From contig NZ_CANMXB010000001.1 in the NCBI RefSeq assembly GCF_947501785.1, forward strand, positions 496,001 to 560,000: a stretch of 64,000 nt of DNA, in the 5' to 3' direction. Both the position numbers and the translations under genes were made by a program. A model generated the notes under the pieces. The model saw nothing but the letters and a program-made list of their open reading frames with translations. It was not told where the DNA came from and did not search any database. Position 1 is the stretch's first letter. Each line of letters starts with the position of its first letter. This DNA comes from an uncultured Litoreibacter sp. GTDB taxonomy: Bacteria > Pseudomonadota > Alphaproteobacteria > Rhodobacterales > Rhodobacteraceae. Positions 52,766 to 62,210 of the stretch are shown one piece after another.

Positions 52766-53175
52766 AGGCGCTGATCGCGACTCTTATCCTGACCACAACA
52801 TCCGCGCAGGCTTTCTGCCCGCAGCTGAATGCCCTGTTCCATAGCGGCAAAACAATGGTCCTGCCGCCCCCCTTCAACCATGATGCAAAATGCACAACGT
52901 CGCTGGCACTTTCAGGCGAAACGTCAACCCATTGTGCATGGCCTTTCGACTACCGCGCGCCCGAGGCCACACAGGCATTTGAAGCGGTGATGAAGGCCGT
53001 TCCATCCTGCCTTCTCACCGCGCTTGAAGTAGAAGATGACCAAGACGTAAATCATCCCGATTTTTACGACCTGCGCATCTTCAACGCCCCACAGGGCGAG
53101 GTCGGGGTCTCCCTCAAAGACAAGGGCGGTTTGCAGCAGACATACGTCTTTCTCCGCGTCACTCCCGCCAGCTAA
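52762..53175 (+). CDS. Small exported cysteine-containing protein
   Basis: 137 residues from ATG 52762, four bases inside the previous gene. A Sec signal (MKALIATLILTTTSAQA, cleavage before FCPQ) is followed by a mature domain with four cysteines (in FCPQ, KCTTS, HCAW, SCLLT), which could form two disulfides in the periplasm. No family recognised. Third gene of the tdm operon; the MttB-type gene follows after 72 bases with its own strong ribosome site. Confidence 0.78.
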   Translation: MKALIATLILTTTSAQAFCPQLNALFHSGKTMVLPPPFNHDAKCTTSLALSGETSTHCAWPFDYRAPEATQAFEAVMKAVPSCLLTALEVEDDQDVNHPDFYDLRIFNAPQGEVGVSLKDKGGLQQTYVFLRVTPAS

Positions 53176-53247
53176 GTCAAAACCGACGTCGCAATTCCGT
53201 TAGACCTCTGGCCTGTCAAACCGCCATCCTGATGAAAGGAGGGCGCA

Positions 53248-54771
53248 ATGGCAGATGCACCCAGGCGCAAGGGCCGCGCAGCCCGGCTTAAGGCAAAACG
53301 CACCGTCGTGACCCCCGTAAAGGTCCGTCGTCTGATCCCGCCCTACGCTCCGTTTCCCGAGGCAGATATCGAGGCCCTAGAGGCTCAAGCTGAATGGCTG
53401 CTCGAAGAGATTGGCATCGAGTTCCGCGACGACCCCGAAGCGCTGGAACATCTGCAAGGGACAGGGGCGCGCATTGACGGCGAACGTGTGCGGTTCCCTT
53501 CCGGCCTCGCGCGCGCCCTGTGTGAGACTGCCCCTGCGCAGTTCGATCTGCACGCCCGAAACCCCGCCAAAACCGTGACGCTTGGCGGCGATCACCTTGT
53601 CTTCATGCCCGGCTACGGCTCGCCCTTTGTCACCGATCTGGACAAAGGCCGCCGCTACGCGACGCTTGAAGATTTTCAGAATTTCGTGCGCCTCAGCTAC
53701 ATGACCCCGCATCTGCACCACTCCGGCGGCACAGTGGTGGAACCCACCGATATCCCCGTTTCCAAACGCCATCTCGACCTGGTGCTGGCCCATCTCACCC
53801 TCAGCGACAAACCTTTCATGGGTGCCGTGACCGAGCCGCATCGCGCCGAAGACAGCCTGGCCATGGTGCGGATTGTCTTTGGAGATCAGATGGAGAGCGG
53901 CGCTGTCATTCAGGCCAATATCAACGTGAATTCGCCACTGGTCTATGACGCCACCATGACCGGCGCGTTGAAGGTTTACGCGCAAGCCGGGCAATGCGTC
54001 TGCATCTCGCCCGCGATCTTTGGCGGCGCGATGGGGCCCGTGACACCGGCGGCCATGGCCGCGCAGACCCATGCGGAAATCATGGCAGGCATTGCCCTGA
54101 CCCAAGCGATCCGTCCCGGCTGCCCCGTGGTCTATGGCAGCTTTCACAACACGATGAGCCTCAAAACAGGTGCGCTCACTTTTGGGACGCCAGAGGCCAA
54201 TCTTGTGATCTTCGCTTTAGGCCAAATGGCGCGACGCTTGGGTGTGCCCTTCCGCTCCGGTGGCGGGCACATCTCCGGCGCGAACTCCGCCGACGGGCAA
54301 GCCATGGCTGAAAGCGTGGCCGCCATGTGGGCGACGGTGATGTCAGGCACCCATCAGGTCTGGCACGCCGCAGGCTGGCTTGAGGGTGGATTGACCATGG
54401 GCTACGAGAAATTCGTCATGGATCTGGATGCCTGCGGCGCGATCTTGAAAATGGTTGGTGGCATGGAGGTCTCGGAAGATAGCCTGTCCAAAGCCTCCTA
54501 CCATCAAGCTGGTCCCGGCGAGAATTTCCTGTCTACAGATCACACGATGGCGCATTTTGCGGACGCGAATTTCGAACCCTCCATTGCCGAGCCAGGTCCC
54601 TACGAAACTTGGTCCGAGGCGGGCAGCCATACCGCTGAAGAGCGCGCCTTTGATACTTGGCGCGAGATGCTCGCAAGCGACGCAACACCCCCGATGGAGC
54701 CTTCAATTCGCGCGGAACTGGAAGGTTTCGTCGCAGATCGAAAGGCTGCGCTGGAAGATGAGTGGTACTAA
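53248..54771 (+). CDS. MttB-superfamily methyltransferase, non-pyrrolysine
   Basis: 507-residue protein of the trimethylamine methyltransferase (MttB) superfamily, corrinoid-dependent enzymes that demethylate TMA, betaine or similar quaternary amines. The TIM-barrel segments SGGTVVEPTDIPVS, GAVIQANINVNSPLVYD, ISPAIFGGAMGPVTPA and GVPFRSGGGHISGANSADGQAM are typical of the non-pyrrolysine branch, and no in-frame TAG occurs before the stop. No corrinoid protein or reactivase is encoded nearby. A perfect AAGGAGG lies before the ATG. Substrate uncertain: betaine or another methylated amine; ends at a shared terminator. Confidence 0.9.
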   Translation: MADAPRRKGRAARLKAKRTVVTPVKVRRLIPPYAPFPEADIEALEAQAEWLLEEIGIEFRDDPEALEHLQGTGARIDGERVRFPSGLARALCETAPAQFDLHARNPAKTVTLGGDHLVFMPGYGSPFVTDLDKGRRYATLEDFQNFVRLSYMTPHLHHSGGTVVEPTDIPVSKRHLDLVLAHLTLSDKPFMGAVTEPHRAEDSLAMVRIVFGDQMESGAVIQANINVNSPLVYDATMTGALKVYAQAGQCVCISPAIFGGAMGPVTPAAMAAQTHAEIMAGIALTQAIRPGCPVVYGSFHNTMSLKTGALTFGTPEANLVIFALGQMARRLGVPFRSGGGHISGANSADGQAMAESVAAMWATVMSGTHQVWHAAGWLEGGLTMGYEKFVMDLDACGAILKMVGGMEVSEDSLSKASYHQAGPGENFLSTDHTMAHFADANFEPSIAEPGPYETWSEAGSHTAEERAFDTWREMLASDATPPMEPSIRAELEGFVADRKAALEDEWY

Positions 54772-54776
54772 TGAAA

Positions 54777-54820
54777 AAGGGTCTTAACGAATTCTGAAAT
54801 TCGAAAAGACCCCTTGTTTT
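54777..54820. terminator. Bidirectional terminator between the MttB-type gene and tmm
   Basis: Long hairpin: AAGGGTCTT with AAGACCCCTT (one bulge), and inner CGAATT/AATTCG, followed by TTGTTTT on the plus strand and preceded by A residues for the minus strand. Serves the two convergent genes. Confidence 0.8.
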
Positions 54821-54858
54821 CAACGTGTTGGTGAATCCCTCGCATGCGGGAAGTCCGA

Positions 54859-56193
54859 TCAGTTCTGCAAGTAGACCTCTAAACTGTCGTCCAGAGCATC
54901 CTTCCAAGGCGTATGATGAACCGGCGCCATCGTCCCCGTCATCACCGATTTGTAGCAATTGTCGCGGAATGTCATGATGCCTTTCTTCTTGTGGCCTTTC
55001 CACTCCTTGAATGCCTGACAAGCACCTTCGACATCAAAGCTGGGATAGTCGGTCTCGGCGATCAGCTCCTTGATGTAGTCGCCCTGATACCAGATGGCGT
55101 CATAGTCATCCTCGCCCGCGTCTTCGCGCGCCACGCGGTCGGCCACGTCGGCTTCCATCTTGGCCTTTGAGGGTATGGCGATCTTGCCCATGATGGCGTC
55201 GCGGACCCACCACGCTTGTGCATCGAACATGTTGAAGGTGAACCACTGATCCTGCATGCCGAGATAGAACAGGTCAGGATTATCCACCCAGGCCACACCT
55301 TTGTACAAATCAGCCGTTGCCAGCCGGTTCGCGGTCTTCAAACGCAGCTCTTCCGCCATGAAGGGGAAGTGGTGCTGGTAGCCGGTACAGAGCAAAACCG
55401 CGTCTACATGGCGACTGGTGCCATCCTTGAAATACGCGGTGTTGCCGTCGACCTTGGTCAACAACGGGACCTCCGCCCAATTGTCCGGCCAGTCATATCC
55501 CATCGCCGCCGTCCGGTGCGACACGGTGATCGACTTGGCCCCGTATTTCCAACATTGCGACCCGATATCTTCGGCAGAATAGGAGGTCCCGACGATCAGG
55601 ATATCCTGATCCTTGAACTCGAGCGCGTCGCGGAAATCATGCGCATGCAGCACCCGGCCTTTGAACGTGTCAAAGCCCTCAAACTCGGGAACGTTAGGCG
55701 TTGAGAAATGGCCTGATGCGCAAATCACATGGTCGAATTCTTCCGTATATTCGGTGTCGTTCGGCAGGTCTTTCACGGTGACAGAGAACTTGCCATCTTC
55801 ATGCTCCACCCGTCGGACCACGGTTTCAAACCGGATCCAGTCCCGTACACCGGCTCTCTCGACCCGGCCTTGAATGTAGTCAAAAAGGACGGCTCGCGGC
55901 GGGTAGGACGCGATTTGTTTGCCGAAATGTTCCTCGAAGGAATAATCAGCAAACTCCAGACCCTCCTTGGGACCATTGGACCACAGGTAGCGATACATCG
56001 AGCCGTGCACGGGCTCGCCGTATTGGTCCACCCCAGTGCGCCACGTGTAGTTCCACAGACCGCCCCAGTTGGATTGCTTTTCAAAGCAGACGATCTCAGG
56101 AATGTCCTCGCCATTTTGCTTGGCGGATTGGAACGCACGAAGTTGCGCAAGGCCAGAAGGGCCGGCGCCAATGATTGCGACACGTTTGGTCAT
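54859..56193 (-). CDS. tmm: Trimethylamine monooxygenase Tmm
   Basis: 444-residue flavin monooxygenase oxidising trimethylamine to TMAO with NADPH and oxygen. The FAD motif GAGPSG is at residues 9-14, the FMO signature [11 protein letters not shown] at 177-187, and the NADPH-binding segment GTSYSAED at 202-209. [12 protein letters not shown] and [13 protein letters not shown] also fit Tmm. Last gene of the minus-strand run mgsA-mgsB-mgsC-gmaS-tmm, 15 bases after gmaS. Together with tdm on the opposite strand it feeds dimethylamine formation. The family also oxidises dimethyl sulfide, an alternative substrate. Confidence 0.96.
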   Translation of the reverse strand: MTKRVAIIGAGPSGLAQLRAFQSAKQNGEDIPEIVCFEKQSNWGGLWNYTWRTGVDQYGEPVHGSMYRYLWSNGPKEGLEFADYSFEEHFGKQIASYPPRAVLFDYIQGRVERAGVRDWIRFETVVRRVEHEDGKFSVTVKDLPNDTEYTEEFDHVICASGHFSTPNVPEFEGFDTFKGRVLHAHDFRDALEFKDQDILIVGTSYSAEDIGSQCWKYGAKSITVSHRTAAMGYDWPDNWAEVPLLTKVDGNTAYFKDGTSRHVDAVLLCTGYQHHFPFMAEELRLKTANRLATADLYKGVAWVDNPDLFYLGMQDQWFTFNMFDAQAWWVRDAIMGKIAIPSKAKMEADVADRVAREDAGEDDYDAIWYQGDYIKELIAETDYPSFDVEGACQAFKEWKGHKKKGIMTFRDNCYKSVMTGTMAPVHHTPWKDALDDSLEVYLQN

Positions 56194-56208
56194 TGCGCAG
56201 TTATCTCC

Positions 56209-57543
56209 TTAGATGTCCAGCGTGTTGTCTTTTTCCCATTGCGAGAAATACGAGGTGAAATCGTTCCATTCCTGCTGCTTCATCTTCAGATAGGCAGCGG
56301 AGAATTCCTCGCCCATCGCGGCCTTCAGCTCTTTGTCGCGGTTATAGGCGCGCATGGCGTCGAGCATGTTCAGCGGCAGCTTCGGCGCGCCGCGCACCTT
56401 ATGGCCGTCGGCATACATGTCGATGTCATGTCGCTTGCCGGGGTCGGCTTGCGACCGCACGCCAGACAGGCCAGCCGCAATGATCACAGCCTGCAACAGG
56501 TAAGGGTTCACCGCGCCGTCAGGCAGGCGCAGCTCAAACCGGCCGGGGCCGGGGACGCGCACCATGTGGGTGCGGTTGTTGCCGGTCCATGTGACGGTGT
56601 TGGGCGCCCAGGTGGCCCCTGACATGGTGCGCGGTGCGTTGATGCGTTTGTAGCTGTTCACCGTCGGGTTGGTGATAGCGGCCAGGGCTGAGGCGTGCTT
56701 CATGATGCCGCCCAGGAAGTGGCGACCTTTCTCCGACAGGCCCAGTTCAGCCGTTTGTGACCTGTCATTTGGCTCCATCGCGAAGACGTTCGTCTTCGAC
56801 GCATTGCCGGGCGCATCCCAGACGGAGATATGAGCGTGGCAGCCGTTGCCAGTTAGACCTTCAACAGGCTTCGGCATGAAGGTCGCGCGGTAGCCGTGCT
56901 TTTCAGCTATGCATTTCGTCATGAACTTGAAGAAGGAGTGCTTGTCCGCCGTGGTCAGCGCATCATCGAAATCCCAGTTCATTTCCCATTGGCCGTTAGC
57001 GTCCTCGTGGTCATTCTGGTAGGGGTTCCAGCCCAGTTCCAGCATGTGGTCGGAGATCTCGCGGATCACGTCCAGACGGCGCATGAAGGCCTGCTGGTCA
57101 TAGCAAGGCTTCGCGGCGGTGTCGTATTCGTCGCTGATCTGGTCACCGGCGGGGGTCAGCAAGAAGAACTCCGCCTCGATGCCGGTTTTGACATGCATGC
57201 CCTCGTCGGCGGCCTCGGCGATCAGGCGGCGCAACACGTTGCGCGGGGCCTGGGCGACGTCTTCGCCTTCCATCACGCAGTTGCCTGGGACCCATGCGAT
57301 TTCTTTGTTCCAGGGCAGGATGATCACTGCCTCAGGGTCTGGCACTGCCAGCATATCGGGGTGGGCTGGGGTCAGGTCCAGCCACGTCGCGAATCCCGCG
57401 AAGCCCGCGCCTTCTTCCTGCATATCCGCAATAGCGCGGGCGGGGACCAGCTTGGCGCGTTGTCCGCCGAACAGGTCGGTGAAAGAGATCATGAAGTATT
57501 TGATGCCGTTGTCTTTGGCGAATTTCGCGAGGTCAGTTGCCAT
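56209..57543 (-). CDS. gmaS: Gamma-glutamylmethylamide synthetase GmaS
   Basis: 444-residue glutamine-synthetase-fold enzyme joining glutamate and methylamine with ATP to gamma-glutamylmethylamide. The GS catalytic block is visible (GIEAEFFLL, GQWEMNWDFDDALTTADKH, GNGCHAHISVWD, NRTHMVRVPGPGRFELRLPDGAVNPY). The long extra segments and lack of the usual GS adenylylation site, with position between tmm and mgsC, identify it as GmaS rather than GlnA. A hairpin (57574-57601) separates it from mgsC. Confidence 0.93.
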   Translation of the reverse strand: MATDLAKFAKDNGIKYFMISFTDLFGGQRAKLVPARAIADMQEEGAGFAGFATWLDLTPAHPDMLAVPDPEAVIILPWNKEIAWVPGNCVMEGEDVAQAPRNVLRRLIAEAADEGMHVKTGIEAEFFLLTPAGDQISDEYDTAAKPCYDQQAFMRRLDVIREISDHMLELGWNPYQNDHEDANGQWEMNWDFDDALTTADKHSFFKFMTKCIAEKHGYRATFMPKPVEGLTGNGCHAHISVWDAPGNASKTNVFAMEPNDRSQTAELGLSEKGRHFLGGIMKHASALAAITNPTVNSYKRINAPRTMSGATWAPNTVTWTGNNRTHMVRVPGPGRFELRLPDGAVNPYLLQAVIIAAGLSGVRSQADPGKRHDIDMYADGHKVRGAPKLPLNMLDAMRAYNRDKELKAAMGEEFSAAYLKMKQQEWNDFTSYFSQWEKDNTLDI

Positions 57544-57573
57544 TTTCGTTTATCCCTATTGGTCTTCGTAGTG

Positions 57574-57601
57574 AGGGCGCGTGCCGTGATGGCCGCGCCC
57601 T
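57574..57601 (-). promoter_or_regulatory. Intercistronic hairpin mgsC-gmaS
   Basis: AGGGCGCG at 57574-57581 pairs with CGCGCCCT at 57594-57601, 12-base loop, no T-tract. It lies in the 64-bp gap between co-oriented genes and may set relative mRNA levels or block decay. Confidence 0.45.
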
Positions 57602-57607
57602 TCGTTG

Positions 57608-58954
57608 TCAGTATGAGGTGTTTGGTTTTCCGGGGTACCAGTCGGTGCCTGCCAGCGGGACCTGTGCCATGGCGGCGGCCTCCATGGTCAGGGCCACGAG
57701 GTCCTCTGGCTCCAGATTGTGCATATGGTTCTTGCCGCAGGCCCGCGCGATGGTTTGCGCCTCCAGCGTAAGAACCTTGAGATAGTTGCGCAGACGGCGA
57801 CCGCCTTCCACAGGGTCAAAGCGTTTCATCAGCTCGGGGTCCTGCGTGGTTATGCCGGCAGGGTCTTGCCCTTCGTGCCAATCATCGTAGGCGCCCGCGG
57901 TGGTGCCAAGCGCGTTATACTCGGCCTCCCATTTCGGGTCATTGTCGCCCAGTGCGATCAACGCCGCTGTGCCAATGGCCACTGCGTCGGCACCAAGCGC
58001 CATGGCCTTGGCCACATCTGCCCCATTGCGAATACCGCCAGAGACAACCAGCTGCACTTCGCGGTGCATGCCGAGGTCTTGCAGAGCCCTCACGGCGGGG
58101 CGGATGCAGGCAAGCGTGGGCTGACCTACATGTTCGATGAACACATCCTGCGTGGCAGCAGTGCCACCTTGCATTCCGTCCAGAACCACAACATCTGCGC
58201 CGGCTTTGACCGCTAGAGTAGTGTCAAAATACGGACGCGCGCCTGCGACCTTCACGTAAATTGGAACCTTCCAGCCGGTGATCTCTCGCAGCTCAAGGAT
58301 CTTGATCTCCAAATCGTCGGGGCCGGTCCAATCGGGGTGACGACAAGATGAACGTTGGTCGATGCCCTTTGGCAAGTTGCGCATCTCCGCCACGCGGTCT
58401 GAAATCTTTTGCCCTAGGAGCATCCCGCCGCCGCCAGGTTTTGCGCCTTGGCCCACGACGATCTCGATCGCGTCGGCCTTGCGCAAGTCGTCAGGGTTCA
58501 TCCCGTAACGCGAAGGCAGATATTGATAGACTAGCTTGGAGGAATGCCCGCGCTCCTCTGGCGTCATGCCGCCGTCGCCAGTGGTAGTCGACGTCCCCGC
58601 GGCCGATGCACCACGCCCTAACGCCTCTTTGGCAGGGCCGGACAAGGCACCAAAGCTCATACCTGCGATAGTGATCGGAATATCCAGCTCAATCGGGTTG
58701 GAGGCATGGCGTGTGCCCAGCGTGACGTCCGTCCCGCATTTCTCGCGGTAACCTTCTAGCGGGTAGCGTGAAATCGACGCGCCAAGGAATAGCAGGTCGT
58801 CGAAATGCGGCACTTTGCGCTTTGCCCCGCCGCCGCGAATATCGTAGATACCGGTCGCCGCCGCGCGACGAATGTCGCTGTTGGCGTCCTGGGTGAACGT
58901 CGCCGATTGGCGCGGCGTGGTGTGCGGGATGCCTTTTGCATCTGTGTCTTTCAT
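57608..58954 (-). CDS. mgsC: N-methylglutamate synthase subunit MgsC (FMN, glutamate-synthase-like)
   Basis: 448-residue large subunit homologous to the FMN domain of glutamate synthase; with MgsA and MgsB it makes N-methylglutamate from gamma-glutamylmethylamide or methylamine. The FMN/TIM-barrel segments GMSFGALSGPAKEALGRGA, GVYVKVAGA-like YVKVAGARPY, VVLDGMQGGTAATQDVF and VVSGGIRNGADVAKAMALGADAV are clear. Operon order is mgsA-mgsB-mgsC-gmaS-tmm, with 12 bases between mgsB and mgsC. Confidence 0.93.
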   Translation of the reverse strand: MKDTDAKGIPHTTPRQSATFTQDANSDIRRAAATGIYDIRGGGAKRKVPHFDDLLFLGASISRYPLEGYREKCGTDVTLGTRHASNPIELDIPITIAGMSFGALSGPAKEALGRGASAAGTSTTTGDGGMTPEERGHSSKLVYQYLPSRYGMNPDDLRKADAIEIVVGQGAKPGGGGMLLGQKISDRVAEMRNLPKGIDQRSSCRHPDWTGPDDLEIKILELREITGWKVPIYVKVAGARPYFDTTLAVKAGADVVVLDGMQGGTAATQDVFIEHVGQPTLACIRPAVRALQDLGMHREVQLVVSGGIRNGADVAKAMALGADAVAIGTAALIALGDNDPKWEAEYNALGTTAGAYDDWHEGQDPAGITTQDPELMKRFDPVEGGRRLRNYLKVLTLEAQTIARACGKNHMHNLEPEDLVALTMEAAAMAQVPLAGTDWYPGKPNTSY

Positions 58955-58966
58955 CTTAGCGATCCC

Positions 58967-59650
58967 TCAATATGCCGCAGCGTTGTCGACGTCGAAATTG
59001 TACAATGTGCGGGCAGAACCGTAGCGCTTGAACTCGGACGCCTTGGCGTCGCAGCCGCCGCGTTCCAGCAACTCTTCCAGCAGCTCAATATGTTCAGGCC
59101 GCATCTCTTTCTCAATGCAGTCTGCCCCCAGTGATTTGACCGACCCGCGCACAAAAAACCTTGCCTCATAACAGCTGTCACCCAACGCGTCGCCCGCGTC
59201 GCCGCACACGACGATATTGCCGGACTGCGCCATGAAGGCGGACATATGGCCTATGTTGCCATGCACGATGATGTCGATGCCCTTCATCGAAATGCCGCAG
59301 CGCGAGGACGCATTACCCTTGATGATCAGTGTGCCGCCATGACCCGTGGCCCCTGCATATTGCGACGCATCACCTTCAACGATTACGGTGCCGGACATCA
59401 TGTTTTCTGCCGTACCCGGCCCAGCGGAGCCATGCACATGCACCGTCGCCTGCTTGTTCATGCCCGCGCAGTAATAGCCGGTGGAGCCTTTGACATTCAC
59501 CTCAATAGGCGCGTCCAGACCCACGGCAATCGCGTGGCTGCCTTTGGGGTTGATGATTTCCCACTTGGTTTGGTTGGTGTTGTCCGCCTGCGCATGCAGC
59601 GTGGCGTTCAGCGCGCGCAGACCCTGCGCTTCCAGATCGAATGTTTGCAT
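58967..59650 (-). CDS. mgsB: N-methylglutamate synthase subunit MgsB (GXGXG domain)
   Basis: 227-residue beta-helix protein homologous to the C-terminal GXGXG domain of glutamate synthase. The repeated glycine-spaced rungs are visible (GSTGYYCAGMNKQATVHVHGSAG..., GTVIVEGDASQYAGATGHGG, GNASSRCGISMKGIDIIVHGNIGHM). It starts at the base directly after the mgsA stop, and mgsC follows 12 bases later. Confidence 0.92.
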   Translation of the reverse strand: MQTFDLEAQGLRALNATLHAQADNTNQTKWEIINPKGSHAIAVGLDAPIEVNVKGSTGYYCAGMNKQATVHVHGSAGPGTAENMMSGTVIVEGDASQYAGATGHGGTLIIKGNASSRCGISMKGIDIIVHGNIGHMSAFMAQSGNIVVCGDAGDALGDSCYEARFFVRGSVKSLGADCIEKEMRPEHIELLEELLERGGCDAKASEFKRYGSARTLYNFDVDNAAAY

Positions 59651-60580
59651 TTAAGCCGCTTTCTCTTGCGCGGTTGGGGCCGCGTTGTGCGACCAGAAAT
59701 AGACGGTTGCGGGCTCAGGCTCCCAGACGCGGGCCTCTTCAATGCCCGGCAGGTTGACCAGCGCGCGGTATTCAGACCCGAAGGCCACGTATTGATCGGT
59801 CTCGGCCATCACGGCAGGTTTGCACGCAATGGGGTCACGCACCACGCCAAAGCCGTCTTTGGTGCCCACGAGGAAGGTGAAGAACCCATCGAGGTCGTCC
59901 AACGAGCTTTCCAGCGCCTGACCAAGGGTGGAGCCGGTTTGCATCTTCCAAGTCAGATAGGCCGCGCCGACTTCGGTGTCATTCTCGGTCTCAATATGCA
60001 CGCCCAAACGGCGCAGTTTGCGGCGGAGCGAGTTATGGTTGGACAGCGAGCCGTTATGGACGAGGCACTGATCAGATCCGGTGTTGAACGGGTGGGCGCC
60101 CATGGTCGTGACCGCCGACTCGGTGGCCATGCGGGTGTGACCGATTCCATGTGTTCCGCTCATGTTGCGGACATCGAAGCGCTCTGCCACGTCTTTTGGC
60201 AGGCCGACTTCCTTGTAAATTTCGAGCGTTTCGCCATGGCTCATCACCCGGATTCGAGGCCGAATTTCGGCCAAAGCAGTGCGGGCCTCGGCGACCTGAT
60301 CGGCTTGAATGTCGAGCACGGCATGGGTGTCTTTCACTGACATCTTTACTTTGCCTTCGATCAGCTCTCCGAGCGCGGCATCCAGCTTGTCGAAATCGGT
60401 ATCCGGGGTGTCAGATTGAATTGTCAGTTTGGCGTTACTCTTTGTTTCACCGCCATAAATTGCGATGCCTGCGCTGTCAGGTCCGCGGTCGGTCATTGTG
60501 ACGAGCATGTCCGTCAGCATGTTGCCCAACTCGGGCTCCAGAGATTTGTCTTTCAGAAAAAGTCCGACGATCCCGCACAT
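59651..60580 (-). CDS. mgsA: N-methylglutamate synthase subunit MgsA (class II glutamine amidotransferase)
   Basis: 309-residue amidotransferase-fold subunit with the N-terminal nucleophile Cys2 (MCGIVGLFL), TDRGPDSAG and GIGHTRMATESAVT, all diagnostic of class II amidotransferases. In N-methylglutamate synthase it handles the gamma-glutamyl donor. First gene of mgsABC-gmaS-tmm and divergent from amt across about 200 bases, which must hold both promoters; TGCATATGACGGTGCA-like text at 60734-60749 resembles, imperfectly, an NtrC site. Confidence 0.92.
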   Translation of the reverse strand: MCGIVGLFLKDKSLEPELGNMLTDMLVTMTDRGPDSAGIAIYGGETKSNAKLTIQSDTPDTDFDKLDAALGELIEGKVKMSVKDTHAVLDIQADQVAEARTALAEIRPRIRVMSHGETLEIYKEVGLPKDVAERFDVRNMSGTHGIGHTRMATESAVTTMGAHPFNTGSDQCLVHNGSLSNHNSLRRKLRRLGVHIETENDTEVGAAYLTWKMQTGSTLGQALESSLDDLDGFFTFLVGTKDGFGVVRDPIACKPAVMAETDQYVAFGSEYRALVNLPGIEEARVWEPEPATVYFWSHNAAPTAQEKAA

Positions 60581-60784
60581 GGCCGGGGCCCTCCCACAGG
60601 TGATGAATAGTTCGACTCAAACGCTAGCACCGAAAATTGGGTCGCTCAACCCGTGGGAAACTTTTTTTCACCTAAGGCAAAAAAGAGTCGCTTGAATCGC
60701 GAAGTCGTGCTTCATTCCTCGCAGCACCGCGAGATTGCATATGACGGTGCACTGAATGCCAACAGAAAGACACGGGGGTCTATC

Positions 60785-62188
60785 GTGGAACAACAACTTG
60801 CGGAACTCGTTGCCAAAGTGGCCGAGTTAGAGGCGGCAGGGGGCGGTGCCAAAGTCACCAACACCATGTTCGCCGAAACATTTTATTATCTAACAATCCC
60901 GCTGATGATCATCATCCATGCGGGTTTCTTGGCCTATGAGATGGGCGCATCAAGAATGAAGAACGTCCTGTCTTCGGGCGTCAAAAACATTCTAGCCTTC
61001 GCGTTTATGATCCCGACCTTCTACTTCTTCGGTTGGTGGGTCTATTGGGGCTTCCCAACTGGCATTCCCGGCGAGCCGGGGCCTGCAGGCATCTCGGGCA
61101 TTGAATATGCCAACGCCATTGCATGGGGTTGGGGCGAAAGCGCGCAATATATGGGTCCAAACATCGCCGACCAAGCGTCGGGCGTGTTCTTCGGGGCCTT
61201 TGCATTGTTCGCGGCGACCACCGCGTCCATCATGTCCGGTGCCGTGATCGAGCGTATCCAGACAGTGGGCTTCGTGATCCTCGCTATCGTTCTGGGCTCG
61301 TTTGCCTGGGTTGTCGCGGCCGCATGGGGCTGGCACGCCGATGGCTGGCTGGTCACAAAATTCGGTGTGCATGACTTCGGCGCTGCCGGGCTGGTGCACG
61401 CTGTGGCGGGCTTCTTCGCTTTGGGTGTGCTCATCAACCTTGGGCCACGGATCGGCAAGTTCAACGCTGATGGCTCAGCCAACGAGATTGCGGGCCACAA
61501 CATGCCAATGACAGTCGTGGGCCTGATGTTCATCATCGTCGGCTTCTGGGGCTTCTTGATGGCCTGCGTGATCGTACCGGGCGAGGCATGGAGCTGGTTT
61601 GCAGACAAACCATCCACCATTTACGGCACACCGATTACGCTGTCGGCGCTGTCCTTCAACATCCTGATGGCGATTGCCGGTGGCATCATCGGCGCTTGGA
61701 TCATGACGAAGGACCCGTTCTGGATGATGTCTGGTGCGCTTGCCGGGATCATCTCGGCGGCCTCTGGTCTGGATATCTACTATCCGGCGCTGACCTTCAT
61801 CGTGGCTTTCTCTGCCGGTGTCATTCTCAAGCCTTGCGCTACCTGGCTCGAGAAGCGTGGTATTGACGACGCGGTTGGAGCGGTGACGGTACACGGTACG
61901 ATTGGCCTCTATGGTGTGATCATGCTGGGCGTCTTCGCGACAGGCTACCCTGCATTGCAAGGTGCCGCAGGTGAGGCTCCGACGATCAGCTTGATTGGCC
62001 AGATCGTGGGCGCTGTTGTCTTCTTCCTGTTGGGCTTCGTACCGGGCTACGTGGTCTCGCTTATGCTCAAGGGCATGGGGATGCTGCGTGTGCCGGAAGG
62101 TGCAGAGATCGCCGGTATGGATACCGTCAAAGTTCCAGCTCAGGGCTACCCCGAAGGCATTCCTGCCTCCGCGGCTCCAGCTGAATAA
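60785..62188 (+). CDS. amt: Ammonium/methylammonium transporter, Amt family
   Basis: 467-residue membrane channel with 11 segments. I choose GTG 60785 (VEQQLAELVAKVAELEA), preceded by GGGGG, because the ORF upstream of it has no Amt similarity and crosses the likely promoter. Family motifs include the SIMSGAVIERIQ and HDFGAAGLVHAVAG segments and the AVTVHGTIGLYG stretch with a pore-type His. The N-terminal coiled segment before the first membrane helix is unusual. No glnK is adjacent; a 57-residue membrane protein follows instead. Placement next to mgs genes suggests uptake or recycling of methylammonium or ammonium. Confidence 0.92.
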   Translation: MEQQLAELVAKVAELEAAGGGAKVTNTMFAETFYYLTIPLMIIIHAGFLAYEMGASRMKNVLSSGVKNILAFAFMIPTFYFFGWWVYWGFPTGIPGEPGPAGISGIEYANAIAWGWGESAQYMGPNIADQASGVFFGAFALFAATTASIMSGAVIERIQTVGFVILAIVLGSFAWVVAAAWGWHADGWLVTKFGVHDFGAAGLVHAVAGFFALGVLINLGPRIGKFNADGSANEIAGHNMPMTVVGLMFIIVGFWGFLMACVIVPGEAWSWFADKPSTIYGTPITLSALSFNILMAIAGGIIGAWIMTKDPFWMMSGALAGIISAASGLDIYYPALTFIVAFSAGVILKPCATWLEKRGIDDAVGAVTVHGTIGLYGVIMLGVFATGYPALQGAAGEAPTISLIGQIVGAVVFFLLGFVPGYVVSLMLKGMGMLRVPEGAEIAGMDTVKVPAQGYPEGIPASAAPAE

Positions 62189-62210
62189 CCGTTGAGAAAA
62201 GGAGAGAACC

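Noticed and set aside
53248-54771. Pyrrolysine-containing TMA methyltransferase
   Set aside because: No in-frame TAG before the stop and no pyl genes; sequence fits the non-pyrrolysine branch.
60734-60749. NtrC site upstream of amt
   Set aside because: Right half GGTGCA fits but the left half and spacing do not; kept only as a remark.
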